From [Mycobacterium] stephanolepidis (GTDB lineage: Bacteria > Actinomycetota > Actinomycetes > Mycobacteriales > Mycobacteriaceae), in assembly GCF_002356335.1 (NCBI RefSeq), contig NZ_AP018165.1, positions 1,922,001-1,986,000 on the forward strand: a stretch of DNA of 64,000 bases. Direction: 5' to 3'. The notes below the pieces were generated by a model. It was not told the DNA's origin. It did not search any database and worked only from the letters and a program-made list of their open reading frames with translations. The translations under genes and the position numbers were made by a program. Shown piece by piece: positions 52,333-60,348 of the stretch (within the stretch, counting starts at the first letter, position 1; the number at the start of each line of letters is the position of its first letter).

Positions 52333-52739
52333 CCGCGATCCCCAGCGGGTGGACCGTCGAGGCGGTGCTGACCACCGTTCCCGGTGGAGAGAACAGCCAG
52401 AGTGTTGAGCAATACCAGCAGTTGGTGGAGGCCGGGGAGTTGTTGCCTTGCAAAGTGTCTCGCAGTCGTGATGATGTGTCCGAGGATGAGGCCGTGCAGG
52501 CGTTCGCCATGGCGGTATTGGGCCAGGCCGCTCCCGGCATCTCCGACCTCGACACTGAGTCCGCGCGGCTCAAGGCGGCACGGTGGGTGGGTGTCCAGCC
52601 ATCGGGATACCTCGGTGTCTTGAGCCGCTGGCATCTCTCCGATGCCACCGCGTCGATGAGCTGTGGCCGTTGGGGCGACGCGGTTTGCGCCATCGAGAAA
52701 TTCCAGTCCATCAGGGACGCGGAGAAGCAAGTGGCATAG
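52333..52739 (+). pseudogene. 3' remnant of a gene cut by IS256 copy 2
   Basis: The frame is open from inside the IS. Host codons read AIPSGWTVEAVLTTVPGGEN and continue for about 135 residues with DDVSEDEAVQAFAMAVLGQA and DAVCAIEKFQSIRDAEKQVA. GTG 52365 could start a shorter protein. No family recognised; the lost 5' part is not at the left of the IS. It is followed at 5 bp by T7SS-like small genes and may have been the first gene of that operon. Confidence 0.6.
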
Positions 52740-52747
52740 GAGGAATG

Positions 52748-53023
52748 ATGAGTATTGCGACATCGGGAGACCCGGTGATTCAGATGCACCGGGGAGTGGC
52801 CGGTGGTGCGCGGGGAGCAACGGCGGGACTGCCCACGGTGTCGTCGGCAGGTATGAGACCCGGACACGCGGCGATCCTGGAGGCGGAGTTGGGTGAGACC
52901 CGGCAGACGCTGACGGAGTTGGCGCGCGTGGCTGACATCGGTGCTGGTGGTGCTGAGGCCCTGAGCGAACAGGACAGTGATAACGCCGGACGATACGACG
53001 GCGTGAAGGACGTGAAGCGATGA
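52748..53023 (+). CDS. Small T7SS-like partner protein
   Basis: 91 aa: MSIATSGDPVIQMHRGVAGG, then AAILEAELGETRQTLTELAR forming one helix. A strong ribosome site (AGGAGGA) overlaps the upstream stop; ATG 52745 is equally possible. Size, position before a larger helical protein and the ATGA overlap with it suggest an ESX-type pair, but there is no WXG motif. Confidence 0.6.
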   Translation: MSIATSGDPVIQMHRGVAGGARGATAGLPTVSSAGMRPGHAAILEAELGETRQTLTELARVADIGAGGAEALSEQDSDNAGRYDGVKDVKR

Positions 53024-53658
53024 GCGACAACAATTCTGAGTCCATTGAGGAATTGGCCAAGAAGAACGTGCTCAGGCCGAAGGTGGTCCTCGATGCAATG
53101 CAGAACCGGGTGGACGGCCTGCCGACCCAGCAGCGTGCTGACCTGGCCACACGCTGGCTGAAAGACACTCTGGCCGCTGATCCGGTCACAGGCAATCCGG
53201 TCAGGAGCCTTGTTCATCTCATCGACCAGTCCAGCAAGGAGAAGCCGCCGACTGAACCTTCTCTCACTCCCAATCCGGCCCTGACCAACGCACACGGCTT
53301 CAACACCGGGGACACTATTTCGATTGACCCGGATGGCCTGCTGGATTTCGCGCGCAAGCTGGAGGACAAGGCCAACGAGATCGAGGAGGGCGTGGCCACC
53401 AGGCGGGCCAAGGTCGAAGCCGCATTCCAGCGGGAAGCACGGATGTACACCAAGGATGCGCGGACAGCCCCGGTGTTCCAGCCGCTCGGGAAGGCGCTGG
53501 CTGTCGCCCTGGACAAAGTGGAAGCGAACGTCAGTGGGCTGACCGCGACCCTGCGCAACGATGCCCGGCTGCTACGTGAGCTGGTGGACAAGCACGAGGA
53601 AGCCGAGCGGCGTGCCGTCCGGGGATTCGACTCCGTGGAGGCACGTCCCCGAGGGTGA
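53020..53658 (+). CDS. Helical T7SS-associated-like protein
   Basis: 212 aa, mostly helical. N-terminal SIEELAKKNVLRPKVVLDAM; a short beta-like segment GDTISIDPDGLLDFARKLED; then a long coiled-coil C-terminus (ATRRAKVEAAFQREARMYTK; DARLLRELVDKHEEAERRAV). SIDPDGL followed by a helical pair is typical of Esp/DUF2580-like proteins. The start overlaps the partner gene (ATGA). Confidence 0.6.
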   Translation: MSDNNSESIEELAKKNVLRPKVVLDAMQNRVDGLPTQQRADLATRWLKDTLAADPVTGNPVRSLVHLIDQSSKEKPPTEPSLTPNPALTNAHGFNTGDTISIDPDGLLDFARKLEDKANEIEEGVATRRAKVEAAFQREARMYTKDARTAPVFQPLGKALAVALDKVEANVSGLTATLRNDARLLRELVDKHEEAERRAVRGFDSVEARPRG

Positions 53659-53704
53659 TGCCCGCCGAAGTACGGGCGATCTGATTAGGAAGGAGGTAAC
53701 TGTG

Positions 53705-53809
53705 ATGTCGGAGAACACGAGCGAGCAGTGCGCTAATGGCTGCGTAGAGTCGCCGGTCTGGGCAGCGTTGGACGAGCTTGGTCTGGACTATGAGCGCACC
53801 GAAATCTGA
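53705..53809 (+). CDS. 34-residue protein with strong ribosome site
   Basis: MSENTSEQCANGCVESPVWA then ALDELGLDYERTEI. The ATG is preceded by GGAAGGAGG at an optimal distance. Two cysteines in CANGC may bind metal or form a disulfide. It is the last gene before the hairpin terminator and the right att region. Confidence 0.6.
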   Translation: MSENTSEQCANGCVESPVWAALDELGLDYERTEI

Positions 53810-53823
53810 CACTCCAGTAACCC

Positions 53824-53864
53824 AAGAAGCCGTCGGAGGCTGAGCATTCTCCGAGGCTTCTTTC
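53824..53864 (+). terminator. Rho-independent terminator at the right end of the element
   Basis: Stem AAGAAGCC-TCGGAG paired with CTCCGA-GGCTTCTT around a ten-base loop, followed by TTTCT. It lies 14 bp after the last small gene and insulates the att region from cargo transcription. Confidence 0.8.
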
Positions 53865-53894
53865 TGCGGGTGGGTACTCGTAGACGCATCGTTC

Positions 53895-53914
53895 TGTGCC
53901 CAAAATGTGCCCAC
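53895..53914. promoter_or_regulatory. Putative integrase arm-type site, right
   Basis: Identical to 30327-30346 (two TGTGCCCA units). 70 bp from the right core repeat. The context on both sides differs from the left copy, so it is not part of a larger duplication. Confidence 0.6.
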
Positions 53915-53984
53915 TAGGTGATTTCAGCAGTTTCCATTTTTCGCAAAAGCGGCTTCTACCTGCATGAATATCGAGATTGGTTGT

Positions 53985-54004
53985 TGTGTCCGAGGGGGGA
54001 CTTG
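53985..54004. repeat. Putative attR core (20-bp direct repeat)
   Basis: Same 20 bases as 30210-30229. To the right the sequence becomes GCCACCTACGACACG, unlike the left copy, which marks the boundary between element and flanking DNA. Confidence 0.75.
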
Positions 54005-54165
54005 GCCACCTACGACACGAGTTCAGATCTTTGAACTGAGTCTTTGATCGTGGCTTTGAGCTGGGATGGAGGCGCTGAACCGTCCGGCGTGGACGCGCGG
54101 TGCGTCAGCCGTCGAGTGAATCGTGACGCTCGTAATCTAGCGGCGGTATTGCGAAGCTCAAGGTT

Positions 54166-54618
54166 CTATCGCCGCTGGCGTCGCCCGAGCGGGTCAAAGC
54201 TGAATTCTTCCTGTGATGCATCCAGCTCTTGCTCGGTCATGCCTCTGGAAGCGCGTTGCTGGAGTTCACTGCCCTGGGTGATGGTCGCCTGGGGGTTGCG
54301 CGGTTGGGCCGATCCAATCCGATTCAGTAACGCCGTGACGTAACTGTTTTCGGTGATTTGGGACTGAATTTGTTGGACTTTCTGCATTGCGTCGGTGATG
54401 GCGGCGCGTTGCGCCTCCCGGATCGCTCGGGCTAGTTCGTGCGCAGGCATGCCCCTGGTCTGCTCAGCCAGTGACAGGTTAGTGATCGTGCCCTCGCCCG
54501 TGACTTCGACTTTGACCCATGCGCCTGCCGCCTGCCCGTAGCCGCGTACCTGTACGACGGCCTCGTTGACTCGGGTCGCTGCCCGCATCAAGTCCTCAAG
54601 CCCTGTGTCAGGATTCAT
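54166..54618 (-). CDS. YbaB/EbfC-like small DNA-binding-type protein
   Basis: 150 aa. GLEDLMRAATRVNEAVVQVR, GAWVKVEVTGEGTITNLSLA and ELARAIREAQRAAITDAMQK follow the helix-strand-helix plan of the YbaB/EbfC family, versions of which are common in mycobacterial ESX loci. The C-terminus is disordered (ELDASQEEFSFDPLGRRQRR). It is the last gene of a leftward four-gene operon with a WXG-like partner and a DUF1023 hydrolase. Confidence 0.75.
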   Translation of the reverse strand: MNPDTGLEDLMRAATRVNEAVVQVRGYGQAAGAWVKVEVTGEGTITNLSLAEQTRGMPAHELARAIREAQRAAITDAMQKVQQIQSQITENSYVTALLNRIGSAQPRNPQATITQGSELQQRASRGMTEQELDASQEEFSFDPLGRRQRR

Positions 54619-54625
54619 CGGCGGC

Positions 54626-55180
54626 CTATTTCTTCGCGGCGGGTAGGCGGCAACCTGTGTAGCCGCCGACGCTCAGGTTGCCTGCGTAGCCGACATTGAC
54701 AGAGAGTCCTGCTGGACCGTAGAACCTGACATCGTGGTTGCCGCGCTTATCCTGAAAAACATGGGGTTCAGTGGCGCCGAGCTTGGCAGCGGCAGTTTTC
54801 GTTACCTCAAGAATCTTGGGCCATTCATCTTCTGAGACAGCAACATCGTTCGCGATGGCGTTCGGTGCATACCAGGATTGGCCATCGCTTTGGTCATACG
54901 GTTTGTCGCATCCGGCCACGTCTTCGTTGCCTTGATCGCTCCATGTGCTGCCGGTTGAGATTATCTTGCTGACTGCGGTAGTGATTGTCTCAATTGCTTC
55001 TCGCAGTTGCGCCTTGGTGTCTTCAAGGGAGGGAAGGTTTTTGAGTTCTTCGAGGGCTTTGGCGGCCTCTGTCGGTGGTGTGGGGGCGTAGCGGTTGTCC
55101 ATGTTGCATCCTGTCATCATCACGAGAATTGTTGCGGCGATGCATCCGATTGTGTGGCGTCTTGGCGAGGTTCTAGTCAT
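54626..55180 (-). CDS. Lipoprotein (LppA-like)
   Basis: 184 aa. Signal peptide with lipobox: TIGCIAATILVMMTGCNMDN, where Cys in MTGC would be lipidated. The exported domain contains GNEDVAGCDKPYDQSDGQSW, a helix EWPKILEVTKTAAAKLG and the end VNVGYAGNLSVGGYTGC. This resembles mycobacterial LppA-family lipoproteins. Directly following the hydrolase, it could protect the producer at the cell surface (inference). ATG 55180 is chosen; the longer frame is arginine-rich noise. Confidence 0.78.
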   Translation of the reverse strand: MTRTSPRRHTIGCIAATILVMMTGCNMDNRYAPTPPTEAAKALEELKNLPSLEDTKAQLREAIETITTAVSKIISTGSTWSDQGNEDVAGCDKPYDQSDGQSWYAPNAIANDVAVSEDEWPKILEVTKTAAAKLGATEPHVFQDKRGNHDVRFYGPAGLSVNVGYAGNLSVGGYTGCRLPAAKK

Positions 55181-55191
55181 GTGCGTGCGGA

Positions 55192-57054
55192 TTACCTTTG
55201 GTGGATGGCATTTTGGTCGGCAAGTCCAGCGACGACGGCGGCTATGTTGTAGCCGGGTGTGTATAGCTGTCCGTTGCTGGCAGTGCGGCCATAGTCGCTG
55301 TGCTTGTGTGCGGCTTCCAGGCTGCGCCCGTCGGGTGTGGTGACTGTGCCTGTTTCCAGGTGAGTGAAGTTGGGGTTCGTAGCCGGGTTGGGACCGAAGT
55401 CGCCGAGTCCCATGACATCGTGGCCCCACAAGATGGCAGGCAGTAGCGGGGTGTGGCGGGCGATGTCGGGTCCGTCGTACACCCACTGGATGGGGTCGTC
55501 CGGGGTTTCCATCGTGAACACATGTCCCGGCTGCACACCGAGCTGTTGTGGGGTCTCTGCTTCGATCCCGGGGGAGCCGTAGAAGATGGCGTTGGTGATG
55601 CCGTGATTGCCCGGTTCCTGCAACGCGAGGCCGGTGGTGAGGGAGCCGTAAGAGTGCCCGATCGCGGTCACGTCCGCTGGGCCGCCTTGGTGGGTGACTT
55701 GGAGGCCGTCGTAGAAGCGGGCCAGGCTGCGTGCCCCGTCCTTGGCCTGATCATCGTGGACCACGTCCGAGACACCAGTGAGATTGTCACCAACCCCCTG
55801 TTTGTCGTTGATTTGTGGCGGGTCATACCCAATCCACGCAATCGTCGCGACAGTGTCGTCCTTGTGTCCAGGCACATGGGATAACTGCGTCAAGGCTTCT
55901 TGACGGAGCTTGGCCGCTTCGTTGGTCATGTTGCCGATGGATTCGCCCACGGTGGTGTTGATGCCGGGGGTGGTTACCGAGATGTGGTCGGCGGTGTCGG
56001 GGTCGCCGATGGCGACGGCCGTGTGGGCTTGGCGGCCGGTTTGGGTGTCGAGCACCATGAGTTTGCGATCCGGGTTGTCGCGCACGGACTTGTCGGTCGC
56101 TTGGAGGTCGGGTAGGTATTTAGCGCGTTTGGTGGCGTCGTCGAGTTGTCGTTGCCAGGTGTCGTAGTCCATGCGGTCTTTGGTGATGCCACCGACCATG
56201 GTGTCGGGAATGTTCTTGCCCGCCAACCAATCCGGGTGTTGTGCCTTCAATTGATCGACCTGTGCGGCGGCGGTGGTCGCGCGGCCGAGTTCGTCATCGA
56301 GTTTGAGGCGGTTGAAGTAGTCCCGGCCGTGATGATCCTTGTCGCCAGTGGGCATGTTGTCGTTGTTACCGATGTACTGGTCGTGCAGGTACATCTCGTT
56401 CTTTTCGCCCTCAGACAGCGAATTCCACCAGTCTTTAAACGCTTTGGGATCCTCGGGCGGCTTGGCCTTGCCATTCAAGATGTCGTCGGCCAACGTGGAT
56501 GCTGGGGTGCTGTCGGGGTCGCGGATCAACGATTCCATTTCAGCGATTTCGCCGTTGATGGCCGCTTCGGCGGCGGTGTCGAGTTCATCGAACAGATGCA
56601 ATGCCGGAATCAACCGTGCTTCAAAGGCTTTGGCCTTCTCGTTGGCTTGGTTTTGCAACAACAAGTACGCGGTGGGGTCGGTAACCACATATTTCAGGTC
56701 GGGGGCTTTCACATGGCCTTCATCGGAGACGGTGCAGCCGGTCCCAATCGCGTCATCGGCGACACCGAGAGCACTGGATCGGGCACTCGACAGCGCGTTC
56801 ACACCGTCTTTAATGGCCTGCTCCTGTGAGCCGATGGCATCAACGATATGCGTCCCGGCCAGATGTTCGGCCAGCGTCTTGACCGACGCGGCGGCTGCGG
56901 CTTCGCCTTTCCAGTCGGCGGTGGCCGTCTGGACGTTGTACTTCATGGTGTCCAGCTGCGCCTTGAACGATTCCTTGACGTTAGCGAGCTGGTAGGCCGT
57001 CTCGGTGACCAGCTCGGGTTTCATCGCACGCAGCTGAGAAATCAGCACCATCAC
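55192..57054 (-). CDS. WXG-type exported alpha/beta hydrolase (DUF1023)
   Basis: 620 aa. The N-terminal 110 residues are helical with a WxG motif (TADWKGEAAAA), typical of ESX substrates. The C-terminal DUF1023 hydrolase (about 330-560) has IAWIGYDPPQ, the nucleophile elbow VTAIGHSYGSLTTGLAL and a late His region (ILWGHDVMGLGDFGP). The middle is charged and unique. It may be a secreted lipase/esterase effector. ATG 57051 directly after GTG 57054 may be the real start. It lies 3 bp after its small partner gene. Confidence 0.85.
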   Translation of the reverse strand: MMVLISQLRAMKPELVTETAYQLANVKESFKAQLDTMKYNVQTATADWKGEAAAAASVKTLAEHLAGTHIVDAIGSQEQAIKDGVNALSSARSSALGVADDAIGTGCTVSDEGHVKAPDLKYVVTDPTAYLLLQNQANEKAKAFEARLIPALHLFDELDTAAEAAINGEIAEMESLIRDPDSTPASTLADDILNGKAKPPEDPKAFKDWWNSLSEGEKNEMYLHDQYIGNNDNMPTGDKDHHGRDYFNRLKLDDELGRATTAAAQVDQLKAQHPDWLAGKNIPDTMVGGITKDRMDYDTWQRQLDDATKRAKYLPDLQATDKSVRDNPDRKLMVLDTQTGRQAHTAVAIGDPDTADHISVTTPGINTTVGESIGNMTNEAAKLRQEALTQLSHVPGHKDDTVATIAWIGYDPPQINDKQGVGDNLTGVSDVVHDDQAKDGARSLARFYDGLQVTHQGGPADVTAIGHSYGSLTTGLALQEPGNHGITNAIFYGSPGIEAETPQQLGVQPGHVFTMETPDDPIQWVYDGPDIARHTPLLPAILWGHDVMGLGDFGPNPATNPNFTHLETGTVTTPDGRSLEAAHKHSDYGRTASNGQLYTPGYNIAAVVAGLADQNAIHQR

Positions 57055-57057
57055 CGG

Positions 57058-57366
57058 TTACCGCCCGTTCCCGTAATCGCGCAGCTGGGCAGCGTTTGTT
57101 TGTTCCTGGGCGTCGTAATCCAGCGAGGTATCCCACGCTGCGTGCTGCATACGGGTGATCTGCCCGCCCATCGACTTGAATGCCCGCCCATTCGGGTCAC
57201 CCAATCGCGCGACTGCGGCGGCGAACTTCGATCCCGGCATCGCCGACCCGGCGTCGCGCACCGAGGCCGCAGCGTCGATGTTGTTGATGTTGTTGGCGCG
57301 ATAGGACAACTCGCTGGCTAACGAACGCAACTTGTCGGTATCGGCGCGTAGTGCCGGTTTCCCCAC
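57058..57366 (-). CDS. WXG100/Esp-like small secretion partner
   Basis: 102 aa, helical hairpin: LRADTDKLRSLASELSYRAN and ITRMQHAAWDTSLDYDAQEQ. The C-terminal YDAQE is a YxxxE form of the general T7SS signal YxxxD/E. Adjacent and upstream of the DUF1023 effector, with which it probably forms the exported pair. Confidence 0.78.
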   Translation of the reverse strand: MGKPALRADTDKLRSLASELSYRANNINNIDAAASVRDAGSAMPGSKFAAAVARLGDPNGRAFKSMGGQITRMQHAAWDTSLDYDAQEQTNAAQLRDYGNGR

Positions 57367-57561
57367 AACAATCCCCTCCTGAACGGCAGACTTTGCAGGT
57401 CACGGTACGACGCCAGCCAAGCTCTGGCAAGCATCTGTTCACCGAAGAAATTCACAGGAAAAACTTCTGAAAACGTGGAACCGAATAGGCGGTTCCTGCG
57501 TCGGACTCAGTTATAGGGCAAGTTCTACGCTAATGAATCTGTGACAGAAGGGTAGGAGTCG

Positions 57562-57933
57562 ATGACCGGCGAGTCTGGGCTGAACATGGGCGAGCTGCAC
57601 CTAGCAGACCGGGCGGCGGGCCGCGTCGCCGACGAGTTCCGCAAAGCCCTCCCACAGCTTAAGGACCTGCGATTATGGGTGATGGGTCTTGACACGGATA
57701 TGGGTATGGGCGCTTGCCGGGAGGGTGACACCTGGAACGCGATCATGACACAGGTGATACAGGGGTCGGACGGATCGGTGGTGGCTGCTATCGACGCTTT
57801 GATCGAGCGGGTGACGAAGATGGCGGAGTGGGCCGAGAGCGCACAGAAGGAGTACGACGAAACCGAGCACCGCAACGCCGAGGCATACCCCAAACTCGAT
57901 CCGCGCGGGGCATACCCTGCTATCCCGGCATAG
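57562..57933 (+). CDS. ESX-type small protein with YxxxE motif
   Basis: 123 aa, helical: LHLADRAAGRVADEFRKALP and AAIDALIERVTKMAEWAESA, then KEYDETEHRN with a YxxxE signal. The C-terminus is Pro-rich. First gene of a rightward group, divergent from the minus-strand T7SS operon across a 195-bp promoter region. Confidence 0.75.
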   Translation: MTGESGLNMGELHLADRAAGRVADEFRKALPQLKDLRLWVMGLDTDMGMGACREGDTWNAIMTQVIQGSDGSVVAAIDALIERVTKMAEWAESAQKEYDETEHRNAEAYPKLDPRGAYPAIPA

Positions 57934-57946
57934 GGCCACGAGCCGT

Positions 57947-58543
57947 ATGCGAGCGTTCTTGACTGTGGTCGTTGCTACCGGGTTGTGTCTAGCGGCGGCT
58001 GCATGCTCGGGTGGCGTGACGGGTACGCCGGTAGCCGGATCGTCCTCGGGCACCTCGTCATCGATCGGTGCCCCGGCACCGTTGCCCGGTGTGTCGCCAC
58101 CCACCACGGCCGCACCCAACCCCAACGTCACCGGGACAACGTTTGATGGCTGTGCCTCGGTCACCGACACCGAAGCCCAATCATGGCAACTCGACCCGGC
58201 CAGCAAGGTCGATCTGGCAGGTAAACTTTTCTCGGAGAATGGTCGTGGTTGTCGTTGGATCGGTTCGCAAGGGGACCTGAAGGTGTATGCCATTGATGGG
58301 TCGCTGTCGCAGTGGGACAAGCCGATTGCCCGGTATGACCGCCAGGAGAAGATCACAATTGGTTCCCGTACGGGTTGGCTTTTACACAACGTGAATCAGG
58401 CGATTTGTTCGGTGGCGTTGCCGTCGCAGAACGGGATCGCCACGGTACAGGTCGATTTGAACAGCGAACTAACCAAGGCGCGCTATGACCAGTGCCCGCT
58501 GGCGGTACAGATCGCCACCACCGTCGAGCCAAGAATCCCGTAA
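57947..58543 (+). CDS. DUF3558 lipoprotein
   Basis: 198 aa. Signal sequence and lipobox VVATGLCLAAAACSGGVTG. A Ser/Pro/Thr-rich linker (about 25-60) leads to a DUF3558-type domain: FDGCASVTDTEAQSWQLDPA, NGRGCRWIG, VNQAICSVALPS, YDQCPLAVQIA. DUF3558 proteins are mycobacterial/actinobacterial surface lipoproteins of unknown function, often linked with ESX genes. Starts 14 bp after the upstream gene. Confidence 0.83.
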   Translation: MRAFLTVVVATGLCLAAAACSGGVTGTPVAGSSSGTSSSIGAPAPLPGVSPPTTAAPNPNVTGTTFDGCASVTDTEAQSWQLDPASKVDLAGKLFSENGRGCRWIGSQGDLKVYAIDGSLSQWDKPIARYDRQEKITIGSRTGWLLHNVNQAICSVALPSQNGIATVQVDLNSELTKARYDQCPLAVQIATTVEPRIP

Positions 58544-58581
58544 AGCTAAGCGAGTAAATAGATTTTCGAGAGGGGTAGTTG

Positions 58582-59793
58582 ATGGGTAAGCATTCAGCGC
58601 AGCCTGAGGATTGGTATTCGCGTAACCATCAGTCGATCTACGATATCTCGCAAGGGTTTCAGAGTGGCAAGGTCGGCTCGTTGGCACAGAATGTGAATGG
58701 CACAGCGGACAAGCTCCACGAAATCATGAACGCCCTCGGGCAGAACGTGCAAAAAATCTTGGGCAATGATTGGCGTGGTTTGGCTGCTCAGACTGGGCAG
58801 GAAAAGTGCACCGACTTTTTCCAGAAGACGGATCAAGGGGTGATCGAGAAGGTTCGCGACATCGGTAAGGCTTTGCCTCCGGTGGGTTCGGCGATGGACG
58901 CCGCGAAATCGTCTATCCAGCCGCCGATGTCGGCCGAAACATATCGGATGGGCAAGACGATGGGCCTGTCGGATAGCGATATGCAGAAGAAGGCTGCCGA
59001 AGACCAGGAGCATGCCCGCTATCAGATGACCAGCTCGTTCAGTCAACCCGCTGTAGACGCTAGCGGTCATGTCGAGGACGTGGCAGACCCCACCCAAGGA
59101 ACCGCAGGACCATCCCCGGCGACGGCGAGCAATGCCGGTGGCGGTTCCGGTGGCGGTGTGGCGTCTAAAACTTCTGGGCAAGTTGGTGATCAGCTCACGA
59201 ACCTGGACGGCGCGGGTAAGACAAGCCCCGCATTCGACCGGGGTATGGGCGACGGACAGGGAGCCGGTCAGGGGCAAGGCGCAGGTGCCCCGGGTGGTGG
59301 TTCTGGAGGTGGCAGCGGGTCCGGTGGTTCTGGGAGTGGTTCGGGGGCAAGCGGTTTAGGCAGCGGTCTTGGTGGACGCGGTGCGTCGGCTCTCAATGAT
59401 GGGTACCTGACCCGGCCTTCGTCGTGGATGCAGGACCCGTTAGGTAAGGGCGGCAACGCTGGTGGCGGTTCTAGTTCGGCCACTGGTGGATCGCTGCGCG
59501 GAGGTCTGCCTGCGGGCGCTAATCCTGGTGCCGGGCAGGGCAGTGGCGGGGTGAATCCGACCGGGATAAGCAACTCGGGTGTGCGTGGTGCGGGGCCGAT
59601 GGGCATGATGGGTGCTGGTGGCGCCGGTCACGGCAAGGGCGGCAAAGACGACGAGGGCGAACACAAGATCCCGAAATTCTTGGTCAATATGGAGAACACC
59701 GAACGCCTTGTCGGCCCCATCAAGCCCGCTTCGCCTGCGGTGATCGGGGACTGGGACGCCCACGAACGCGAAGACCCCGACTTCCGGCAATAA
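58582..59793 (+). CDS. EspB/PPE-like Gly-rich T7SS substrate
   Basis: 403 aa. The first 160 residues are helical and contain a WxG motif (ILGNDWRGLAAQTGQEKCTD) and NGTADKLHEIMNALGQNVQK. The middle (about 180-350) is a low-complexity Gly/Ser/Ala region. The end is conserved-looking: HKIPKFLVNMENTERLVGPI and VIGDWDAHEREDPDFRQ. The layout is that of exported Esp-type proteins. ATG 58582 follows GAGAGGGG. Confidence 0.78.
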   Translation: MGKHSAQPEDWYSRNHQSIYDISQGFQSGKVGSLAQNVNGTADKLHEIMNALGQNVQKILGNDWRGLAAQTGQEKCTDFFQKTDQGVIEKVRDIGKALPPVGSAMDAAKSSIQPPMSAETYRMGKTMGLSDSDMQKKAAEDQEHARYQMTSSFSQPAVDASGHVEDVADPTQGTAGPSPATASNAGGGSGGGVASKTSGQVGDQLTNLDGAGKTSPAFDRGMGDGQGAGQGQGAGAPGGGSGGGSGSGGSGSGSGASGLGSGLGGRGASALNDGYLTRPSSWMQDPLGKGGNAGGGSSSATGGSLRGGLPAGANPGAGQGSGGVNPTGISNSGVRGAGPMGMMGAGGAGHGKGGKDDEGEHKIPKFLVNMENTERLVGPIKPASPAVIGDWDAHEREDPDFRQ

Positions 59794-59825
59794 CGAAATC
59801 GCAGGCAGATTAAGGAACTTGGGCA

Positions 59826-60242
59826 GTGAACGGTGTCTACCATTTCGACCTGGCCGCAGCTGATCCGTTGATGCTGTCTGAGATCAGTGAGAAGATCCAT
59901 CAAGCTATCCAGAGAGACGGCGGCGGGAACGCCGTGCCTGTGAAGCCGCAGCCTGGACATCGGCTGGCGGCAACCCTTCTCAAGGCGCGCGACGCCACCG
60001 ATGCTGCCCTGTGGAGCCTGGATATGACCATGAGCCGCGAACGCGCGGAACCAGGAATCGAGGACTTCCCACCGTTCCAGGACTACGTGACTCTCTCAGG
60101 GATCTCCCTGACCACAAGCGTCAATGAGCTCCGCGCAGAGATCGACCGTCTGCTTGCTACTGACATCCTTCTCACAACCTTCATCGACCCCGACATAGCC
60201 GAAGAAATGTACCCGGATGGCGTCTCGACGGTCGAATACTGA
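59826..60242 (+). CDS. Hypothetical protein, end of T7SS-like operon
   Basis: 138 aa, starts at GTG 59826, 32 bp after the Gly-rich protein. Helices LMLSEISEKIHQAIQRDGGG and LTTSVNELRAEIDRLLATDI surround GIEDFPPFQDYVTLS. No family recognised; position suggests a chaperone-like (EspG role) or immunity function. Confidence 0.65.
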   Translation: MNGVYHFDLAAADPLMLSEISEKIHQAIQRDGGGNAVPVKPQPGHRLAATLLKARDATDAALWSLDMTMSRERAEPGIEDFPPFQDYVTLSGISLTTSVNELRAEIDRLLATDILLTTFIDPDIAEEMYPDGVSTVEY

Positions 60243-60348
60243 GCTGTTCCAACTTACTCAAAGCAGACAGCATCACTGCTAGCTGACCTTTGATGTTCCC
60301 GACTTCATTGAGATGCGCTTTCTTAGATCGAAGTGACAGGAGGCAAGA

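Larger units (their letters stand above)
30210..54004. mobile_element. 23.8-kb integrated element with toxin cargo
   Basis: Bounded by an identical 20-bp direct repeat (30210-30229 and 53985-54004). Integrase and Xis genes lie at the left end, reading toward the left boundary as usual for site-specific integration. Both ends also carry the 20-mer TGTGCCCAAAATGTGCCCAC (30327, 53895). Contents: recombination genes, a serine resolvase, T7SS-like polymorphic toxin loci, Arr/ART-like genes and four IS copies. No phage structural genes, relaxase or replication protein are seen, so it is not a complete prophage or self-transmissible element. Confidence 0.8.

Noticed and set aside
50950..52340. 8-bp target duplication for IS256 copy 2
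   Set aside because: The eight bases on each side do not match for any reasonable end position, in contrast to the perfect duplication of copy 1.
52317..53195. 292-codon minus-strand frame
   Set aside because: Opposite to three overlapping plus-strand genes with good ribosome sites; no recognisable domain.
30210..54004. Complete prophage
   Set aside because: Integrase and Xis are present, but no terminase, capsid, tail or lysis genes are visible.
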